NCBI GenBank assembly: GCA_030622115.1
Contig: JAUXGN010000020.1
Span: 1 to 45,745 of the forward strand
DNA length: 45,745 nucleotides
Direction: 5' to 3'
Source: Candidatus Eiseniibacteriota bacterium
GTDB taxonomy: Bacteria; Joyebacterota; Joyebacteria; Joyebacterales; Joyebacteraceae
Positions 42,420 to 45,745 of this stretch are shown piece after piece. Position 1 is the first letter of the stretch. The number at the start of each line of letters is the position of its first letter. The notes below the pieces were generated by a model. That model worked only from the letters and a program-made list of their open reading frames with translations, searched no databases and was not told the origin of the DNA. A program made the translations under genes and the position numbers.

Positions 42420-43220
42420 ATGAAGATGATCGATGAGCTGTTCGGGAGACCGAAATGTTTGATCGGTGTCGCGCACCTGATGCCGCTTCCAGGGAGCCCC
42501 GGATGGGGTGGCTCCATGAAGGAGGTCGTTGACCGGGCTGTCTCGGATGCGCGGATCCTGGAAGCCGCGGGGTTCGACGGCATGATCCTCGAGAACTTCG
42601 GTGACGCGCCTTTCGCCAGGGGATTCGCGGGCAGAGGGGCCGTTGCCGGGATGGCATCAGTTGGAGCATGCGTGGCCGACGCGGTGGAGCTTCCCCTCGG
42701 TATCAATGTTCTGAGGAGCGACGGCCGCTCGGCGGTTGCGATCGCGGCGGCCGTGGGCGCGCGTTTCATCAGGGTCAATGTCCACGTCGGCGCCGCAGTG
42801 ACCGATCAGGGCATCATCGAGGGCGACGCGATGGCGACGATGTTGGATGTTCGTAACATGATTCCCGGTCTGGCTGTCTTCGCCGACGTGTTCGTGAAGC
42901 ACGCCGTTCCTCTGAGTGGCGGCACGATGGAGCAGGCCGCCGCGGATGCGGTCAGACGAGGTGGAGCGGCGGCGCTCATCGTGACGGGGGCGGCGACTGG
43001 AGCTCCGGCGTCGCAGAGCGAACTCGAGAGAGTGAAGGCCGCCGTGCCGGAGGCGCCGGTTCTTGTCGGGAGCGGTGTGACGGTCGATACGATCTCCCGG
43101 ATCCTGAGAGCCGCCGACGGCATCATAATCGGAAGTGCGGTCATGAGTGACGGCAGGGCCGGAGGCCCCGTCGACCGTGATCGAGCGCTTGCGATTGTTG
43201 GAGCCTCCCGGACGGCGTAG
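42420..43220 (+). CDS. BtpA/SgcQ family TIM-barrel protein
   Basis: This 266-residue cytosolic protein has the family opening LIGVAHLMPLPGSPGW and GFDGMILENFGDAPFA, followed by PLGINVLRSDGRSAVAIAAAVGARFIRVN and the C-terminal VLVGSGVTVDTISRILRAADGIIIGSAV, which resembles a phosphate-binding barrel end. BtpA is named for photosystem I biogenesis in cyanobacteria. Members in other bacteria (SgcQ) are thought to act on a sugar or nucleoside, with no settled reaction. AAGAGG at 42406 supports the ATG. It precedes cysS by 212 bp, in which I see only a possible TTGACA-type -35 near 43280 with a poor -10. Confidence 0.88.
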   Translation: MKMIDELFGRPKCLIGVAHLMPLPGSPGWGGSMKEVVDRAVSDARILEAAGFDGMILENFGDAPFARGFAGRGAVAGMASVGACVADAVELPLGINVLRSDGRSAVAIAAAVGARFIRVNVHVGAAVTDQGIIEGDAMATMLDVRNMIPGLAVFADVFVKHAVPLSGGTMEQAAADAVRRGGAAALIVTGAATGAPASQSELERVKAAVPEAPVLVGSGVTVDTISRILRAADGIIIGSAVMSDGRAGGPVDRDRALAIVGASRTA

Positions 43221-43432
43221 CTCCGGAGCTCTCCGGGGATGGGAGAGGATCGCTACAGGCACTCGACGGGTGGCTCGCTTGACACGAGCCATCTCCGTGG
43301 ACTACCTTCATGCAAGTTGTGGTGCTGAGGTGGGCGCAGACGGCGACGCGGCCCGCCGATGGCGGAAGAAATCGATCGTTGCGACGCGTACGTGTCGCCG
43401 GGACAAAACAGGAGTCCGTGGAGGAAGGGTAG

Positions 43433-44839
43433 ATGCTGAGGATCTACGATACACAGGCAGGCGGCAAGAAGGAGTTCGTTCCGGTCAACGACGGCAAGGT
43501 CGGGATGTACTTCTGTGGCATGACCGTCCAGTCGGAACCTCACGTCGGGCACATGCGCGTGGCGGTCGTCTCGGACATCTTCCGGCGATACCTGCGCTAC
43601 AAGGGCTACGATGTCACCCTGGTGATCAACTTCACGGACATAGATGACAAGATAATCGAGAAGGCGAGCGAGCGCGGCGTCGACTATCTCCAGATAGCGC
43701 AGGAGAACATAGATAGGTTCATGGAGTTCCTCGCGTTCCTTGGCGCAGAGAAGGCCGACTACTACCCGCGTGCGACCGAACACATGGACGATATCATCGC
43801 GTTCGTGGAGAAGCTTGTTGCGAAGGGCGTGGCCTACGAGTCCGGCGGTGATGTTTACTTCGAGATAGGGAAGTGGCCGGCCTACGGAAAGCTATCCGGC
43901 AGGAGGCTCGAAGACCTGGTCGCCGGCGCGAGTGAGCGCGTGGAGCTGGACGACCGCAAACGCAATCCGGAGGATTTCGTGCTCTGGAAGGCGGCGAAGG
44001 AGGGCGAGCCTTCGTGGGACAGTCCGTGGGGCAAGGGTCGCCCGGGCTGGCACATAGAGTGCTCCGCGATGTCGACGAAGTACCTCGGTGATCACTTCGA
44101 CATACACGGCGGCGGGACCGAACTCATATTCCCTCATCACGAGAATGAGATAGCGCAGACAGAGGCGGTGACCGGCAAGCCGTACGTCAACCATTGGGTA
44201 CACCACGGTCTCGTGAACCTCGTCGGTGAGAAAATGTCCAAGTCAACGGGGCACTTCAAAACCATGGCGGAGATATCAAAACTGTTTTCTTCTGATGTTG
44301 TCCGTTTCTATCTTCTCTCCACGCATTACCGCTCTGAGATCGAGTTCTCGGATGAGCGGCTTGCGGAGGCGGCGACAGCGATCGAGCGGTTCGGAAATCT
44401 GTTCAGGACCCTGGAGCGTCTTGTCGGTCCGGAAGGGGAGGGGGAGGTTGCGGCCGGAGCCTCTCCTGCAGTGGTTGATGCTCGCGGGAGATTTGTCGAG
44501 GCGATGGATGATGATCTGAATACCGCCCAGGCGATAGGCCACCTCTTTGATATCGTCCGTATGGTCAATCAGGCGATCGACTCGGGAGCCGACAAGCCGG
44601 TTCTCAAAAGCGATAGGGCTGTTCTTCGCGAACTCTGCGGGATACTGGGGATTATTGAGGACGTCGGGACTGCAGGAGAAGATGTGCCGGCAGAGGTGCT
44701 CGAGCTTGTTCGGACACGGACTGAGGCAAGAGAGGCGGGGAACTGGGCGCTTGCGGACGAGATGAGAGATCGTATCGCCGCAGCGGGCTACAGGGTGGAG
44801 GATACCCCGGACGGTCCGGTGGCGCGAAAGAACAAATAG
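43433..44839 (+). CDS. cysS: Cysteinyl-tRNA synthetase
   Basis: This 468-residue class I synthetase charges tRNA-Cys. It shows the zinc-ligand region YFCGMTVQSEPHVGHMR with the HIGH-type VGHMR, then GRPGWHIECSAM, the zinc-binding HHENEIAQTEA and the signature EKMSKSTG. The C-terminus is the usual helical DALR-like domain. Length is typical. The start ATG 43433 is preceded by GAGGAAGGG. A weak hairpin (CGTGC with GCACG, then GGCGTTTTT) follows the stop and may end the transcript just before the tRNA promoter. Confidence 0.97.
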   Translation: MLRIYDTQAGGKKEFVPVNDGKVGMYFCGMTVQSEPHVGHMRVAVVSDIFRRYLRYKGYDVTLVINFTDIDDKIIEKASERGVDYLQIAQENIDRFMEFLAFLGAEKADYYPRATEHMDDIIAFVEKLVAKGVAYESGGDVYFEIGKWPAYGKLSGRRLEDLVAGASERVELDDRKRNPEDFVLWKAAKEGEPSWDSPWGKGRPGWHIECSAMSTKYLGDHFDIHGGGTELIFPHHENEIAQTEAVTGKPYVNHWVHHGLVNLVGEKMSKSTGHFKTMAEISKLFSSDVVRFYLLSTHYRSEIEFSDERLAEAATAIERFGNLFRTLERLVGPEGEGEVAAGASPAVVDARGRFVEAMDDDLNTAQAIGHLFDIVRMVNQAIDSGADKPVLKSDRAVLRELCGILGIIEDVGTAGEDVPAEVLELVRTRTEAREAGNWALADEMRDRIAAAGYRVEDTPDGPVARKNK

Positions 44840-44872
44840 CGTGCCTGAATGCCCGCACGAGGCGTTTTTCGG

Positions 44873-44901
44873 TTGACACGGTATGTCTCCTCTCATAATA
44901 T
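44873..44901 (+). promoter_or_regulatory. Strong sigma70 promoter for the tRNA-Thr/Tyr/Gly genes
   Basis: TTGACA (44873-44878), exactly 17 bases, then TAATAT (44896-44901), with a GC-rich AGAGCGC discriminator, as expected for a stable-RNA promoter. The first tRNA starts about 60 bases downstream. Confidence 0.75.
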
Positions 44902-44966
44902 AGAGCGCTTGTAGCTGGAATTCTGGAGGCTCCAGAGTGCCGTACGCCAGAACATGCAACACCCGG

Positions 44967-45041
44967 GCTGGCGTAGCTCAATGGTAGAGCTCCTCACTTG
45001 TAATGAGGAGGTTGGGGGTTCAAGTCCTCTCGCCAGCTCCA
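44967..45041 (+). tRNA. tRNA-Thr (anticodon TGT)
   Basis: The acceptor stem is GCTGGCG with CGCCAGC, and the CCA end is encoded at 45039-45041. The anticodon arm is CCTCA-CTTGTAA-TGAGG, so the anticodon is TGT (reads ACA). The T arm has GTTCAAGTC. It is the first tRNA of the cluster ahead of tuf. Confidence 0.96.
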
Positions 45042-45100
45042 GCACTATCGGCCCCGCCGTTGGGGGCCGTTTGTCCGGGTGTACGGAGTGGATCCCGAGT

Positions 45101-45185
45101 GGGGGGGTGCCCGAGTGGCCAAAGGGAACAGGCTGTAAACCTGTCGGCATCGCCTTCGGAGGTTCGAATCCTCCCCCCCCCACCA
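45101..45185 (+). tRNA. tRNA-Tyr (anticodon GTA)
   Basis: This class II tRNA of 85 bases has a seven-G acceptor arm pairing with seven C. The anticodon loop is CTGTAAA between ACAGG and CCTGT, giving GTA. A long variable arm precedes the T arm GGAGG-TTCGAAT-CCTCC. The CCA is encoded at 45183-45185. Confidence 0.96.
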
Positions 45186-45220
45186 TCACCGGGAGCCGCT
45201 CCGGGATGTGCCTTAGATGT

Positions 45221-45297
45221 GCGGGAATAGCTCAGTTGGCTAGAGCATCAGCCTTCCAAGCTGAGGGTCGCGGGTTCGAGTCCCGTTTCCCGCTCCA
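45221..45297 (+). tRNA. tRNA-Gly (anticodon TCC)
   Basis: The acceptor stem is GCGGGAA with TTCCCGC, and the CCA is encoded. The anticodon loop is CTTCCAA between TCAGC and GCTGA, giving TCC (reads GGA). The T arm GCGGG-TTCGAGT-CCCGT is intact, with one G-T pair. Confidence 0.96.
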
Positions 45298-45390
45298 AAA
45301 CAGCAGCATTTGGGAGTGTGGTGCTGCGAGCGGTGTTGGAGCGATATCTCACTCCTCGGACGGTTTTTTGGGTCCGGTCGATGTATTTTG

Positions 45391-45419
45391 TTGACGGATG
45401 CAGGACCAGACCGTATACT
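45391..45419 (+). promoter_or_regulatory. Second sigma70 promoter, upstream of tRNA-Thr(GGT) and tuf
   Basis: TTGACG (45391-45396), 17 bases, TATACT (45414-45419); both boxes match consensus at five of six. It sits in the 180-base gap between tRNA-Gly and the second tRNA-Thr, so tuf can be transcribed apart from the first three tRNAs. A small stem (CGGAC with GTCCG, T-rich loop) at 45357-45376 lies just before it. Confidence 0.65.
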
Positions 45420-45477
45420 ACTCGTTCGGCTCGTTCGCGACCGGAGGGGCGCGGGGGTTCTGTAGGCTTGTCCAGGC

Positions 45478-45553
<76 letters not shown>

Positions 45554-45617
45554 CAGCCAGGTAAGACTTCCAAGGCGGAGCCGCACTGACGGAACGACTC
45601 CTTGTAAGGGGGGAGAG

Positions 45618-45745
45618 ATGGCGAAGGGGAAGTTTGAGAGGACTAAGCCCCACGTTAACGTGGGCACGATCGGTCACGTAGACCACGGCAAGTCTACGCT
45701 TACGGCAGCGATGACGCTGTGCCTTGAGAAGCGGGGTCTTGCGAC
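45618..45745 (+). CDS. tuf: Elongation factor Tu, 3'-truncated by window edge
   Basis: Only the first 42 codons are present. They begin [22 protein letters not shown] and include the G1 nucleotide-binding motif [11 protein letters not shown], followed by [13 protein letters not shown]-Tu carries aminoacyl-tRNA to the ribosome as a GTPase. The ATG at 45618 has GGGGGGAGAG upstream. The tRNA-Thr just before it matches the conserved tRNA-tuf gene order of many bacteria. Confidence 0.97.
   Translation, partial: MAKGKFERTKPHVNVGTIGHVDHGKSTLTAAMTLCLEKRGLA

Noticed and set aside
40959-42476. Minus-strand open frame continuing far upstream of the oxidoreductase
   Set aside because: It overlaps the M42 peptidase on the opposite strand; the translation has no family likeness and begins far from the Rossmann start.
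43221-43432. T-box or other riboswitch ahead of cysS
   Set aside because: GGGTGG occurs once, but the conserved T-box sequence and specifier stem are not present.

Overview
This window looks like chromosome from an uncultured, GC-rich, didermal bacterium, most probably an FCB-type candidate phylum. The pointers are lipoproteins with lipoboxes, a Wza/Wzc-type polysaccharide exporter, a fibronectin-like surface protein ending in a FlgD/T9SS-like C-terminal domain, PEGA/DUF5683-like and FN3 lipoproteins, and an exosortase with PEP-CTERM substrates. The lineage is my inference; nothing here names a species.

Layout. Positions 1-3482 hold housekeeping genes: the end of a bifunctional ispDF, then gltX and ddl. 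Positions 3483-31480 hold a tightly packed run of 20 co-directional genes that builds an exopolysaccharide and an exosortase system. It starts with an export protein and tyrosine kinase, continues with a UDP-GlcNAc 2-epimerase, a lipid-linked-sugar cassette (GT2, small flippase-like protein, GT39-like transferase), a Wzy/WaaL-type polymerase, a heparinase-like lyase, several GT4 enzymes (one tandem fusion, one fused to a phosphoglycosyl transferase), a CapK-like adenylate-forming enzyme and a CE4 deacetylase. It ends with exosortase, EpsI, an unknown membrane protein, a TPR lipoprotein, and a PrsK/PrsR-like two-component pair. Positions 31642-39006 encode envelope and surface proteins: a PEGA/DUF5683-like protein, an FN3 lipoprotein, a seven-module surface protein and two PEP-CTERM proteins, the likely exosortase substrates. 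Positions 39113-40958 (minus strand) hold a sugar acetyltransferase and a Gfo/Idh oxidoreductase. Positions 41256-44839 hold an M42 peptidase, a BtpA-family protein and cysS. The window closes with four tRNA genes (Thr, Tyr, Gly, Thr) and the start of tuf.

How it fits together. The glycan would be begun on undecaprenyl phosphate by the phosphoglycosyl transferase domain, extended by the GT4 enzymes, polymerised and exported by the Wzy/Wza/Wzc-like parts. Exosortase and EpsI would process PEP-CTERM proteins at the envelope. PrsK and PrsR would control expression. Two points deserve most attention. First, the PrsR-like regulator keeps its receiver and Fis-type HTH, but its AAA+ domain has lost the Walker A lysine, the GAFTGA sigma54-contact loop and the Walker B Asp-Glu pair. 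Second, two closely matching sigma54-type -24/-12 sites sit upstream of the polysaccharide operon and of the large surface protein. Together these suggest a rewired version of the known PrsK/PrsR/RpoN circuit. Two unrecognised proteins between EpsI and PrsK are candidates for new exosortase-system parts.
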